Source: an uncultured Gammaproteobacteria bacterium (GTDB lineage: Bacteria; Pseudomonadota; Gammaproteobacteria; Steroidobacterales; XN24). From it: 64,000 nucleotides of DNA. The stretch covers positions 110,715 to 174,714 of the forward strand of contig CALDWW010000010.1 in NCBI GenBank assembly GCA_937924335.1. Direction: 5' to 3'. The notes beneath the pieces are model-generated. The model was given only the letters and a program-made list of their open reading frames with translations, was not told the DNA's origin and did no database searches. Both the position numbers and the translations under genes were made by a program. This document shows positions 1 to 9,885 of this stretch, piece after piece. Position 1 is the stretch's first letter. Every line of letters starts with the position of its first letter.

Positions 1-355
1 CCCCGGTGTTCGACTCCAGGCGGCCATCACTGGCGCGGAACGAGAAACTGTCGGTGCCCGCGTCCCGCGGGACGTAGGTGAACTGGCCGCTGCTGAAGTC
101 CACATTCTGCAGGCTGCCCAGTTGCGGCACGGCGGTGATCCGATAGGTCAGATCGTCTCCGTCGGGGTCCGTCGCCTGCATGAATCCGACCACCGAGTTG
201 CTCACGCTGGTCGTGTAAAACCCATCAGACGCGATCGGCCTGCTATTCGAAGAACCCAGGTTGCCGGGATCGCTGCTGCAACTGATGAAGGCATCGCCGC
301 TGAGCAGCACCCAGCCCAGGATGATGAACCCAATGCGATGTATCTTGCGAGTCAC
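1..355 (-). CDS. Partial surface protein with cadherin/VCBS-like repeat (N-terminal part)
   Basis: The frame runs off the left window edge, so only the first 118 residues are visible. It begins at a GTG (353-355) with an in-frame TGA four codons upstream, which fixes the start. A hydrophobic segment ending near a Ser-Cys (residues about 6-25) looks like a signal peptide, possibly of a lipoprotein. Residues about 60-115 have the pattern ATDPDGDDLTYRI, then GxFTYVP and AGTDSFSFRASDG, which is the hallmark of cadherin-like/VCBS 'tandem-95' repeats of large exported adhesins. Function beyond surface attachment or calcium binding cannot be stated; the rest of the gene lies outside the window. Confidence 0.75.
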   Translation of the reverse strand, partial: MTRKIHRIGFIILGWVLLSGDAFISCSSDPGNLGSSNSRPIASDGFYTTSVSNSVVGFMQATDPDGDDLTYRITAVPQLGSLQNVDFSSGQFTYVPRDAGTDSFSFRASDGRLESNTG

Positions 356-591
356 GATTCCGGTTCAGGTCAATACTTCGGCGGCGACTCTAGCATGAGG
401 ATCAGCCCGCATGTGGATCGGACCGCCCGCCAATGGCCTGGTGGCGCCTGCGATGTGGGCACGCGTGTGCTCGAACAGATAGGACAGCTCCGGGCGGCAA
501 AGGTGTCGCCCGCCCTGACGGCAGAGGGCATCATCCAGGGAACGCAGCAGAGGAGACTGTTACCGCGGTGGACGCATCGCCGGTCAGGGTG

Positions 592-789
592 CTAGTGGAC
601 CGGCCCCCACTGGAGCACTTCAACGTCATCCGTTTCCACGTCCAGATTCTTGGCCAGCAGGACAGCAAGCTCGCGAGGACCGATCTCTTTGTTGTTGCGT
701 CGTCGCATCTCGATAACGCCGCAATACTGGGTCACCGCCTCCTGGTGGGCGTCGTGAACGAAGAAGCTGGCGTAGTACGGCTTGCTCAT
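592..789 (-). CDS. Small hypothetical protein (65 aa)
   Basis: The product starts MSKPYYASFFVHDAHQ and ends LQWGPVH. The frame stays open for 15 codons upstream, but the ATG at 787-789 has a GGGA four bases in front and gives a cleaner start. The protein is soluble, with no signal peptide or membrane segment, a basic stretch (EMRRRNNKE) in the middle and an acidic C-terminal third. I do not recognise the family. It lies alone between the cadherin-like gene, on the same strand and 236 bp further downstream, and the divergent Calx-beta gene. Codon use looks like that of the neighbours. Confidence 0.55.
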   Translation of the reverse strand: MSKPYYASFFVHDAHQEAVTQYCGVIEMRRRNNKEIGPRELAVLLAKNLDVETDDVEVLQWGPVH

Positions 790-927
790 GGTTCCCGAGA
801 TTGCGTCATACTCTGCGCTTCGGCTGCGAACCACATCACAGTTCGAGGTCAGGGTTATGGCCCTTGGATACGGGGCACGCGCCGCCTAGAATTCATTGTT
901 GCCGCATGGCCACCCATGGAAGAAACG

Positions 928-2397
928 ATGCTCAAACAGTCCCGTATCGCTCGTTGTTTCGCAGCGCTGATCGCCCTGCTGGGTTGCGTTCCGGCCCTCG
1001 CAGACGGTGTATTGCAGTTCGGTGAGATCCGGCTTGCGGTAGACGAAGGGGATACGGGCTATGTGACGGTGATCCGCAGCGGAAGCGCGAATGAGGCTGT
1101 CTCCGCCATCCTTGGTGTCGGCGTTGGCGGCACCGCCATCCTGGGTACCGACTTCGAGATCGACCTGCCGTTGGGAGTAGTGCAGATTGAAGCCGGCGAC
1201 CTGTTTGCCAACGTGGCCGTCACTGCCTTCGACGACGGCGAAAGAGAAGGCACCGAGTTCGCTACCTTGTCCCTGAGCTCGCCATCCGGCGCCACGCTTG
1301 GAGAAGCCACAGCACTGACGCTGGACGTTATCGATGCGCAACAGGCGCCTGTGGTTCTGAAATACAGTGGCGACGAGATACGTCGCGTGTCGGAAGGCAA
1401 CGATCTGCCTGTCGACGTCGTGCGCGATGGTGAAGGCGGAGAAGCCTCGATCGTGGTGTCCGGACAGCCCGGCTCAGCCACGCTCGGAGTGGACTACAGC
1501 GACGTGACCCAGACGCTGGAGTTCAGCGAAACAGAAGGCAGCAAGAACTTCTCGCTCATGACCATCGAGGACAACGAACTCGAGGGCAATGAGACACTGA
1601 CTCTTGTCATCGGCGAGGGGGAACCGACCGACCGGGTCGTCGCCGGCGATCGGACCCGACTGGTCATCATCGAGGACAACGAGCCGGCGCAACCGGGAGA
1701 GTTCACCCTCGAGTTACTCGGCGACAGCAATGTCCCCGAGTCATCCGATCCGCTGACCTTCCGGGTGACCCGCCGCGACGGTAGCAGCGGTCTGGTGACC
1801 GTGGACTATGCCACCGCCGACGGTACAACCAGCGATGCAGCGATCGCCGGAGAACATTACGTGGCCATCACCGACCGGCTGCGATTCGAGGACGGAGACA
1901 CGGTAGCCGAATTCCAGGTCGAACTGATCGACGATGATGACAAAGGCCCGGCTACCCGGTTCTTCTTCGTCTATATCGTCAATCCCACACTGCTGTCTTC
2001 GGTCGATCCGGAAAATTCTGTCGTGAGGATAGGCAGACAGGAAGACGACGGCGTCAGTGACGACGACGATGACTGCCCCTTCCTGTGCAATGATCTGTGC
2101 TTCATCGCCACGGCCGCTTTCGGCAGCAGCATGGATCCCCACGTCGCCAGCCTGCGTCGTTTCCGCGACGACATCTTGCTGCGGACGACGCCGGGCAGGG
2201 CTTTCGTGGCGGCATACTATCGGTTCAGCCCGCCGGTCGCCGACGTGATCGCGCGTGACGGGTCGTTGCGTGCCCTGACCCGCGGCGCACTCTGGCCACT
2301 CGTGTTCACGGTGGAAAACCCTGTGACCGTCCTGACAGGCCTGAGCCTGCTGTTGTTCGGTATGAATCTACGCCGCCGATCATCCCGAAGGCGTTAG
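928..2397 (+). CDS. Secreted Calx-beta protein with CFI-box C-terminal sorting domain
   Basis: This is a 489-residue exported protein. The start is ATG 928, with GGAAGAA just upstream; the open frame continues much further 5' but with sequence unlike protein. A signal peptide (residues 1-22, ending ALA-DG) is followed by three Calx-beta-like repeats (about 25-130, 140-245 and 255-360), each with the typical EGD/EGN and late 'DD(G/N)E' turns. An acidic linker (VSDDDDDCPFLCN) leads to CFIATAAFGS, the CFI box, then an Arg-rich helical segment, a C-terminal hydrophobic helix (about 460-479) and a terminal basic cluster RRRSSRRR. That tripartite end resembles bacterial C-terminal sorting signals. 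Calx-beta domains bind calcium in other proteins; a surface adhesive or structural role is inferred. Confidence 0.8.
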   Translation: MLKQSRIARCFAALIALLGCVPALADGVLQFGEIRLAVDEGDTGYVTVIRSGSANEAVSAILGVGVGGTAILGTDFEIDLPLGVVQIEAGDLFANVAVTAFDDGEREGTEFATLSLSSPSGATLGEATALTLDVIDAQQAPVVLKYSGDEIRRVSEGNDLPVDVVRDGEGGEASIVVSGQPGSATLGVDYSDVTQTLEFSETEGSKNFSLMTIEDNELEGNETLTLVIGEGEPTDRVVAGDRTRLVIIEDNEPAQPGEFTLELLGDSNVPESSDPLTFRVTRRDGSSGLVTVDYATADGTTSDAAIAGEHYVAITDRLRFEDGDTVAEFQVELIDDDDKGPATRFFFVYIVNPTLLSSVDPENSVVRIGRQEDDGVSDDDDDCPFLCNDLCFIATAAFGSSMDPHVASLRRFRDDILLRTTPGRAFVAAYYRFSPPVADVIARDGSLRALTRGALWPLVFTVENPVTVLTGLSLLLFGMNLRRRSSRRR

Positions 2398-2424
2398 TTC
2401 CCCAAAGTCATACAGAGTCAACAA

Positions 2425-3249
2425 ATGAACTCGGTCCTGGTTACAGGCTCTTCTTCCGGCATCGGCCGCGCCACCGCATTGTTGCTCTCGGAAGCAGGGA
2501 TGATCGTCTACGCGGGAGTGCGCAAGACATCCGATGCCGAGTCTCTCGAGAGCAGCGCCAGCGGAGATCTTCGCCCTCTGATTCTCGACGTGACTTCCCC
2601 GGCGGAGGTCGAGGCGGCGGTCGCTCGCATCCATGAGGACGGCGGCCTCTCCGGCCTCGTTAACAATGCCGGGCTATATATGGGCGGCCCGCTCGAACTG
2701 ATGACGGACGAAGAGATAGAGTCCACCTATGCGGTCAACGTGACCGGACTCCTGAGAATCACGCGGGCTTGCCTGCCCCTGCTGCGCGACAGCGGCGGCA
2801 GGATCGTCAACATCAGCTCGATCTCCGGCCTGGTGGCCTTACCCGGTGTCTCCGTCTACGCCGGCTCCAAGCATGCGGTAGAGGCCATCACCGACTCGCT
2901 TAGGGTCGAGCTCGGGGTCCTCGGCCTGCGCGTCATCGCCGTCGAGCCCGGCAGCATCGAGACCGAGATCTGGCGCAAGGGCGCGGAGAGGGACGAGGAA
3001 CGCGGTCATAACGATCAGCAGCTGCGGCGGATATACGAACCTGTTCTGACGCTGCTCGAGAAGCTCAATCGCAATCCGCGCGGGATTCCGGCCGAGCGTG
3101 TTGCCCAAGTGGTGAAGCTGGCGCTGACGTCGGACGATCCGAAGAATCGCTACACGGTGGGAGCCGACGCCAGGTCTCTGTCGATACTCCGATGGCTGCC
3201 GGATCCGATCCGCGACGGGATGATCCGTCGCAAAGTGTGGCGCGACTGA
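2425..3249 (+). CDS. Short-chain dehydrogenase/reductase (classical SDR)
   Basis: A 274-residue NAD(P)-dependent oxidoreductase with the classical SDR signature: TGSSSGIG at residues 7-14 binds the cofactor, NNAG near 82 stabilises the sheet, and the catalytic Ser-Tyr-Lys set is in ISSISG and YAGSKH (about 132-154). After that comes the PG motif (VEPGSIETEIW). The substrate cannot be told from sequence; the C-terminal LRWLPDPIRDGMIRRKVW resembles SDRs annotated as retinol- or steroid-type oxidoreductases. It follows the Calx-beta gene by 27 bp on the same strand but is functionally unrelated, and ends 10 bp before the convergent glycosyltransferase gene. Confidence 0.88.
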   Translation: MNSVLVTGSSSGIGRATALLLSEAGMIVYAGVRKTSDAESLESSASGDLRPLILDVTSPAEVEAAVARIHEDGGLSGLVNNAGLYMGGPLELMTDEEIESTYAVNVTGLLRITRACLPLLRDSGGRIVNISSISGLVALPGVSVYAGSKHAVEAITDSLRVELGVLGLRVIAVEPGSIETEIWRKGAERDEERGHNDQQLRRIYEPVLTLLEKLNRNPRGIPAERVAQVVKLALTSDDPKNRYTVGADARSLSILRWLPDPIRDGMIRRKVWRD

Positions 3250-3259
3250 TTACTTCAAT

Positions 3260-4318
3260 CTACTCGGACAGTCCGCGGTCTGCGACGATCCGGTCGAATT
3301 TTTCGACTACTTCAGATACGCGGATTGCGCTCATCAGGTCCGCCCCCCTGGCGCGGGTGCCCCAGGGCAGCTCCCGCCAGGACCGCCCGGTCTGTTGCTG
3401 AACCGACCGGTCATAGTGGTTCACCACGTAGTCCAGTCCGCCATAAGGGCCTGTGCGCCTGGGGTTCGAGTGACAATACAGCCCGATCACCGGGACTCCC
3501 TGGGAGACCGCAAGATGCACCGGACCCGTGTCCGGCGCAAGCAGCAGACGGGTTTCCGCCAGCAGCGCCAGTAGCTGGCCCAGGGTCGTCCTGCCGACGC
3601 AATCGGTGATCTGGACCTTCGCCCGGCTGCGGACGGCATCGGCCAACTGGCGTTCGGCCGCTGCAGGGCCGCCAAAGAGGGCCACCGAGAAACCTCGCGC
3701 GCCAGCATGATCAGCGAGTGCCGCGTAGCCCTCAGGCGTCCAGTTCCTGGCCGTTTCACTGGCGGCCGGAACGATGGCAAAGACGCGGCCGCCCTCCGGC
3801 AGCAGGGCGCGCGCCGTCTCGCGGTCCGCCTGATCTACCGGGATATCCCACGACGGCGAGTAATCGGGCACTCCCACGGCAGCGGCGAATGCCGTGAAGC
3901 CGTCGACCACGTGGGCGTGTTGCTGCGCCTGGATGGCCGCATTGGAAAACAACCACTGCCCCTCCACGGCTCGAGCGCGGTCGAATCCGATGCGTCGCGG
4001 TGAGCGCACCAGCAGGCTGACCAGACTGGCGCGGATGGACACCTGCATGTGCAGGAGGGCGTCAAACCGCCGGCCCCGTAGTTGGCGACGGACTGCGGCA
4101 TAGCCCGCCAGTCCACGCTGCTTGTCGTAGACGATCGATTCGACGCCGGGCAAACCTGCTACCAGTTCCGCCTCACGCCGGCCGACGATCCAGGTCAGCC
4201 GGGCGTCGGGGCACTCACGCTGAATGGCCTGCACCGCCGGGATGGCATTACAGACGTCACCGATCGAGGACAGGCGCAACACGCAGATGTCGCGGGGTTT
4301 TGCTGAAGTATCAGGCAC
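3260..4318 (-). CDS. Glycosyltransferase family 9 (heptosyltransferase-like)
   Basis: The 352-residue protein has the GT9 layout: an N-terminal Rossmann domain beginning ICVLRLSSIGDVCNAIPAVQAI and a C-terminal domain with the diagnostic APDTGPVHLAVSQGVPVIGLY (about 275-296), whose Asp and His contact the sugar nucleotide in LPS heptosyltransferases. This family adds heptose to the inner core of lipopolysaccharide on the cytoplasmic face of the inner membrane. Length matches RfaF/RfaC-type enzymes. No other LPS genes are adjacent, so the acceptor cannot be assigned. It lies 50 bp downstream of the L,D-transpeptidase gene on the same strand; both act on envelope polymers. Confidence 0.87.
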   Translation of the reverse strand: MPDTSAKPRDICVLRLSSIGDVCNAIPAVQAIQRECPDARLTWIVGRREAELVAGLPGVESIVYDKQRGLAGYAAVRRQLRGRRFDALLHMQVSIRASLVSLLVRSPRRIGFDRARAVEGQWLFSNAAIQAQQHAHVVDGFTAFAAAVGVPDYSPSWDIPVDQADRETARALLPEGGRVFAIVPAASETARNWTPEGYAALADHAGARGFSVALFGGPAAAERQLADAVRSRAKVQITDCVGRTTLGQLLALLAETRLLLAPDTGPVHLAVSQGVPVIGLYCHSNPRRTGPYGGLDYVVNHYDRSVQQQTGRSWRELPWGTRARGADLMSAIRVSEVVEKFDRIVADRGLSE

Positions 4319-4368
4319 CGTCGGATCGCGGACAGGCGGCTAGAGACGATCGACGATCGCCATCACGA

Positions 4369-5493
4369 TCACCGCTTCGCACCTTCTCCCGGGCCGGGCT
4401 CGGCGGGCCCCGAAGCGGCGTCGGGTTGCGGGCGATAATTGGCGACCGGCTCTGTCCGGATCAGGGGCGCCGCGGTCAGCCATTGGCGAACGTCCGGCGC
4501 ATCGATCTGCACCGGGAACGCGATGCCCATGCCGTCGCGGGTGATCCGCGCGACTCTTCCCCAGTCAATAGCGGCCGTCGAAGACGATTCCGGCGCATCC
4601 TTCATCCTGCGATCGAGCAATTCAAGGGCCGCCAGCCAGTCGCCACCCTGTTCCTCGAGAGGGACGTGGGCAGCGAACATCAGCCTGCCGTTGTGCCAGC
4701 CGGCAAGATACGGCTGATCGACGATATGCACCGGGGTGCCCTTAGGCACCATGGAGAACAGCGCTTCAATATCCTCCGGGTAGAGCCGAATACAACCATG
4801 ACTGACGCGCATGCCGACACCCCATGGCTTGTTGGTGCCATGGATCAGGTAGCTGGGCAAAGCCAGACGCAGGACATGCTGACCGAGAGGATTGTCCGGC
4901 CCGGGAGGTACGATCGCCGGCAGGGGATCGCCCTCCTCCGCGTGCTCCTTGCGAATGGATTCTGGCACATACCAGCTCGGGTTCTTTGCCTTCGCCGTGA
5001 CGCGGGTCGTGCCGAGCGGCGTGGACCAGCCCACCCGGCCGATCCCGATCGGGTGAGTATAGATATCGCTGACGCCGTCCTTGCCTGGCTTCCTGAAGTA
5101 GTACAGCCGCATCCCGGCCATGTTGAGCACCAATCCGTCGCGCGGCGCCTCAGGCAATACGAACAGGGTGGGCAAGACCAGTTCGGTTCCGTCACCTGGC
5201 AACCAGGGATCGATGCCGGGGTTGGCACGGGTGATCTCCTCATAGCCGAGATCGAACAGTCGGGCGACGTCCGGCAATGTATCTTCGTGGCGGACCCTGA
5301 CGCGCTGCAGCTCACCCAGGACCTCCTGGGCGGGGCCGGCCTGGAATCTGTGCGATGTCCTGGGATCCTCAGCCGACTCTGCAGCGGCCGACGTCACGCT
5401 GAATAGCAGCAGCACGACTCCGGCAGATGCTCGCAGCCTGCGCGTACCGCGCCACCCGCTGTTGTCGATCGCCCGACTTCGTATCACAAGCAT
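4369..5493 (-). CDS. L,D-transpeptidase (YkuD domain)
   Basis: The product is 374 residues when started at ATG 5491-5493, which has AGGAAAGA directly upstream; an alternative start 13 codons earlier lacks this. A signal peptide (about 20-38, VVLLLFSVTSAAAES) is followed by a LysM-like stretch (residues about 60-105: VRVRHEDTLPDVARLFDLGYEEI). The catalytic YkuD domain (about 120-255) carries the motif HGTNKPWGVGMRVSHGCIRL with the nucleophilic Cys. Such periplasmic enzymes make 3-3 peptidoglycan cross-links or attach Braun-type lipoprotein. The arrangement resembles ErfK/YbiS/YcfS proteins. The C-terminal 80 residues end in a Pro/Gly-rich tail. Confidence 0.92.
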   Translation of the reverse strand: MLVIRSRAIDNSGWRGTRRLRASAGVVLLLFSVTSAAAESAEDPRTSHRFQAGPAQEVLGELQRVRVRHEDTLPDVARLFDLGYEEITRANPGIDPWLPGDGTELVLPTLFVLPEAPRDGLVLNMAGMRLYYFRKPGKDGVSDIYTHPIGIGRVGWSTPLGTTRVTAKAKNPSWYVPESIRKEHAEEGDPLPAIVPPGPDNPLGQHVLRLALPSYLIHGTNKPWGVGMRVSHGCIRLYPEDIEALFSMVPKGTPVHIVDQPYLAGWHNGRLMFAAHVPLEEQGGDWLAALELLDRRMKDAPESSSTAAIDWGRVARITRDGMGIAFPVQIDAPDVRQWLTAAPLIRTEPVANYRPQPDAASGPAEPGPGEGAKR

Positions 5494-5701
5494 TCTTTCC
5501 TGATCTCTCCGATGTCGCAGTACCTGCGTCATCTGCCGTCGTTACCGTTGTGTTCCGGTCCTGCGGCAGATTCCACTCGTCGCGAAGTGCCGGTGGATCT
5601 GACACGTGGAGGACCACGCTGACGGATCCAGTTCCTGAATAAACCTCAGGCCTGACACTTTACCAGCACGCCGCCCGCCGGACCCGGTATCGGGGTGCCG
5701 G

Positions 5702-7405
5702 TCAATCGGCCACGGCGATCCCAACGGTCAACGGCGGCAAGCCCCAGACCGCTTGTTCCCTCGCAACCGTCTCGGGGATGGTGCCCCCCGCGAGCGCGCG
5801 GAATGTGCGCCCCGCCGAAAGCTGGGCAGGCACCACGAACTCGCGCTCGCCCGATCCCATGTTGACCGCGACCAGCGCCAGCGTGCCGCCGTGCAGCCTG
5901 GCCATCAGTAGCCCGGTGTCATCGACCATCACCGGAAATCTGGCACCGTGGGTCAGTACCGGGTACGCCCTCTTGGCCCTGAAGACTTCGCTGATAGCCG
6001 TGATCAGGGATTCATCCAGCCCATCCCAGGGCATCGGCACCCTGTTGGTATCGTTGAAGCCCTTCCTGGGGGTGCTGCCGGAGAGTGCCGTTTCGGTGCC
6101 GTAGTAGATGCTCATCGGGCCTGGCAGGCTGGCCATGAACGTGATCGCCGCCAATACCCGCTTGCCGGCTTCGCCGCTGGCCATGTCCGAGAACCGTGCG
6201 ATGTCGTGATTGTCCAGGAAGTAGATGGGCGCTCCGTGATCGCCATACGCGGCGGTGGTCGCCTGCAGCCACTCCTCCAGCAGCGCGACGGAGGCACCCG
6301 TGGCGAAGACGTCGGTCATCACCATCTGCATCGGATACTCGATCAGGGAATCGAACTGGTAGCCAATCCCGGGCGAGGCTTCGTAATAGGTGGCGATGTC
6401 GTTCATGTTGCGGGTCGGACCGTCGGCGTCGATCCATGCTTCCCCGAAAACGAACGCCCCGGGATCCTGCGCCTTGATATCAGCGTAGACCTCGGCCCAG
6501 AACTCGTGGTCCACGCCACGCACGTAATCCATCCGGAACCCGGCTACGCCCTGCTGCAGCCAGTACAGCGGCACGTCGCGCAGAAACTTCCGCGTATCCT
6601 CATCGCCGAAGTTCCAGTAGCGGAATCCCGTGCCCCAGCTCTCCCAGACCTTCTCGGCTTCCTGCTTGGCCTTGGTACTCTTCGGCTTGCGGCGTTGGGG
6701 ATCTCCCGCGCGGCGATCGTAGGGACCCGCGCCATAGTCCAGCGGCAGGTCGAGGACCACGCCGATATCGCGTTCGCCAAGCTCGGTCACGAGCTGGCGG
6801 AACAGGGCAAGAGACGCGTCCGCATCGCCCGGAACCGCCACCGCATCTCCGATGCGGTAGTAGTTCAGCACGTCATAGCCGTGGGACGTTTCGCTCTGGA
6901 ATACCGGACTCAGCCAGACGGCGTTGATCCCGAGGTCGGCCAGGTAATCCGATCGTCGCAACACACCCTGCAAGTCGCCGCCCGCATAATTCCGGTGTAC
7001 CCAGCGACGCATGCCGCTGCGATCGTTGGCGCGCGCGCCGTTATCGAAATAGGCCAGCATGATGTGGTAAACGATCCAGTCATTGAACGGCGCCAGTTCG
7101 CGAGGCGTCTCAGCAAGCGTGATCGTTGCCTTGTCCGCCAGAGCCAGTCTCCGGCCGCTGACCTCAGGCCCCTCGAGCATGAGCCGATAGCGGGCGCCGT
7201 CGATGCTCTCCGCCCGGGCCCCAACCGGCACGCCATCCAGCGTAATCTCGGAGCTATCGCCGGCCGTGAACTCGATCTGCCAGCCGCCGCTTTCAGGATC
7301 CGGCAGGGCCGACACGAATCGGTCTGCCGCATGCGACGGATTGATAGCCAGAACGGCGAGAACTACCGGCACGGCCACGAAGAACCGTCTTCTCTCCCCC
7401 ATCAC
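5702..7405 (-). CDS. Exported GH13 alpha-amylase-family glycosidase
   Basis: A 567-residue protein with a signal peptide (1-26, ending PSHAAD), an N-terminal beta domain and a TIM-barrel. The catalytic residues are readable: nucleophile Asp293 in FRMDYV, acid/base Glu322 in VFGEAW and transition-state Asp401 in FLDNHD. Conserved region I is unusual: the standard D-x-x-x-N-H is DLPLDY here, so the His is replaced by Tyr224. A C-terminal beta domain follows from about 480 (ALVAVNMGSGEREFVVP). It probably hydrolyses or transfers alpha-glucans in the periplasm; exact specificity is unknown. The start codon lies 11 bp beyond the stop of sohB, so the two are probably co-transcribed. Confidence 0.9.
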   Translation of the reverse strand: MMGERRRFFVAVPVVLAVLAINPSHAADRFVSALPDPESGGWQIEFTAGDSSEITLDGVPVGARAESIDGARYRLMLEGPEVSGRRLALADKATITLAETPRELAPFNDWIVYHIMLAYFDNGARANDRSGMRRWVHRNYAGGDLQGVLRRSDYLADLGINAVWLSPVFQSETSHGYDVLNYYRIGDAVAVPGDADASLALFRQLVTELGERDIGVVLDLPLDYGAGPYDRRAGDPQRRKPKSTKAKQEAEKVWESWGTGFRYWNFGDEDTRKFLRDVPLYWLQQGVAGFRMDYVRGVDHEFWAEVYADIKAQDPGAFVFGEAWIDADGPTRNMNDIATYYEASPGIGYQFDSLIEYPMQMVMTDVFATGASVALLEEWLQATTAAYGDHGAPIYFLDNHDIARFSDMASGEAGKRVLAAITFMASLPGPMSIYYGTETALSGSTPRKGFNDTNRVPMPWDGLDESLITAISEVFRAKRAYPVLTHGARFPVMVDDTGLLMARLHGGTLALVAVNMGSGEREFVVPAQLSAGRTFRALAGGTIPETVAREQAVWGLPPLTVGIAVAD

Positions 7406-7416
7406 CCTGCTCCGGT

Positions 7417-8442
<1,026 letters not shown>

Positions 8443-8534
8443 AGCTCGTCTTTGCCCCGGGGGTTGCCACAAGACGGGCTATGGTACCGACAACGGCGGC
8501 GCTCTACACCGTCAGGCGGCGCGCCGCCGTCGCG

Positions 8535-8696
8535 TCAGCTCTGATAGCGGTCGGGATGACGCTCCAGACGCTCCACGATCCGGCGGATCACGTTGGGCCG
8601 GCTCCGCGGCACGTTGCGCTTGACCAGCCGCCTCGCGGCAGGCGAACCATTCGAGCAAGCCAGCTTCCAGCTGTATTTCTGTAGTCGGTTCATCAT
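8535..8696 (-). CDS. Small basic hypothetical protein (53 aa)
   Basis: A consensus AGGAGGT (plus-strand positions about 8701-8707) lies five bases ahead of a double ATG (8691-8696), giving MMNRLQKYSWKLACSNGSPA and ending ERHPDRYQS. The product is strongly basic and contains RLVKRNVPRSRPNVIRRIVE, which could be amphipathic. It sits between lipA (68 bp upstream) and sohB (92 bp downstream), all on the same strand. I do not recognise it. An overlapping frame is also open but has no comparable ribosome-binding site, so this frame is preferred. Confidence 0.45.
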   Translation of the reverse strand: MMNRLQKYSWKLACSNGSPAARRLVKRNVPRSRPNVIRRIVERLERHPDRYQS

Positions 8697-8764
8697 CGGT
8701 TACCTCCTGGGGCTTACGTAGAATTAGACGCGCCCCAGGGCTCTTTGGTTGCAAGCCCCTGCGA

Positions 8765-9769
8765 TCAGGTGACAGCAGCGTCGGACAAGCCGACGTTGTT
8801 CTTCTCGAACACCCGGTCGGCGCGATAGCTGGAACGCACCAGCGGCCCGGACACAATCTCCATGAAACCCAGCTCCAGCCCACGTTGGCGATAGGTGGCG
8901 AACTCGTCAGGGGTCACGAATCGCTCCACCGGCAGGTGATTGGCGGTTGGGCGCAGATACTGCCCCAGCGTGACTATGTCCACGTCAACGGACCGCAGGT
9001 CGCGCAAAGCCTGCAGAATCTCCTCTTCGGTTTCGCCCAGTCCCAGCATGAGGCTGGTCTTGGTCAAGACGTCGGGCCGGAATTTTTTAGCGTGGGCGAG
9101 TACGGCGAGAGTCTGATCGTAGCCTGCGCGCGGATCCCTGACCGGATGAGTGAGCCGGCGTACTGTCTCGACGTTCTGCGCGAAAACATCCACTCCTGAA
9201 CCGAGAACCGTCTCGACGTCCGGCAGGCGCCCCTGGAAATCCGGCGTCAGCGCCTCGACAGCGGTCGTCGGATTGAGCTGCTTTATCGCCTGTACACAGG
9301 CCGCATAATGTCCGGCCCCGCCGTCTTCCAGGTCATCCCGGTCGACGGAAGTGATGACCACGTAGCGCAGCCCCATCAACTCGACCGAGCGCGCCGAGTT
9401 CTGCGGCTCCGCCGGATCCAGCCAGCCGCGAGGGTTGCCGGTATCCACCGCGCAGAACTGGCACGCCCGGGTGCAGACGGAACCCATGATCATCAGGGTC
9501 GCGGTACCGTGATTCCAGCACTCGCCGATGTTGGGGCACATGGACTCTTCACAGACCGTGGCCAGGCGGTGCTCACGGACGTTGTCTTTCACCCGATGGA
9601 ACCCGGGACCGGAAGGCATACGGGCCTTGATCCATGCAGGTTTGCGCTCGATCGGCTGGCTGCCTGCGCGCGGATTCGCCTTCACACCGTTCTTGATCGC
9701 GGTGAACCCCTCCTCCGTGCGGAACTTCTTACCGCTTCGGCGGATAGGTATGCCCTTGAAATTGCTCAT
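8765..9769 (-). CDS. lipA: Lipoyl synthase
   Basis: LipA inserts two sulfurs into protein-bound octanoyl groups, making the lipoyl arm of 2-oxoacid dehydrogenases and the glycine cleavage H protein. The 334-residue product shows the auxiliary-cluster motif [12 protein letters not shown] (about 73-84), the radical-SAM motif CTRACQFC (about 99-106) and the C-terminal [15 protein letters not shown] that supplies the serine ligand of the auxiliary cluster. Length is normal for LipA. No lipB is adjacent. The gene is divergent from the SDR at 9886 across a 116-bp gap. Confidence 0.98.
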   Translation of the reverse strand: MSNFKGIPIRRSGKKFRTEEGFTAIKNGVKANPRAGSQPIERKPAWIKARMPSGPGFHRVKDNVREHRLATVCEESMCPNIGECWNHGTATLMIMGSVCTRACQFCAVDTGNPRGWLDPAEPQNSARSVELMGLRYVVITSVDRDDLEDGGAGHYAACVQAIKQLNPTTAVEALTPDFQGRLPDVETVLGSGVDVFAQNVETVRRLTHPVRDPRAGYDQTLAVLAHAKKFRPDVLTKTSLMLGLGETEEEILQALRDLRSVDVDIVTLGQYLRPTANHLPVERFVTPDEFATYRQRGLELGFMEIVSGPLVRSSYRADRVFEKNNVGLSDAAVT

Positions 9770-9885
9770 GGGAAATCAGCGATTCCGATCTGACTGGGAC
9801 TGGATATTTTCGCACGCGCCAATAGACAATGAAACGGCAGGGAGTCCTGCGCCATGGCGCCTGGCGCCGTCGAGGAGTTCGGATA

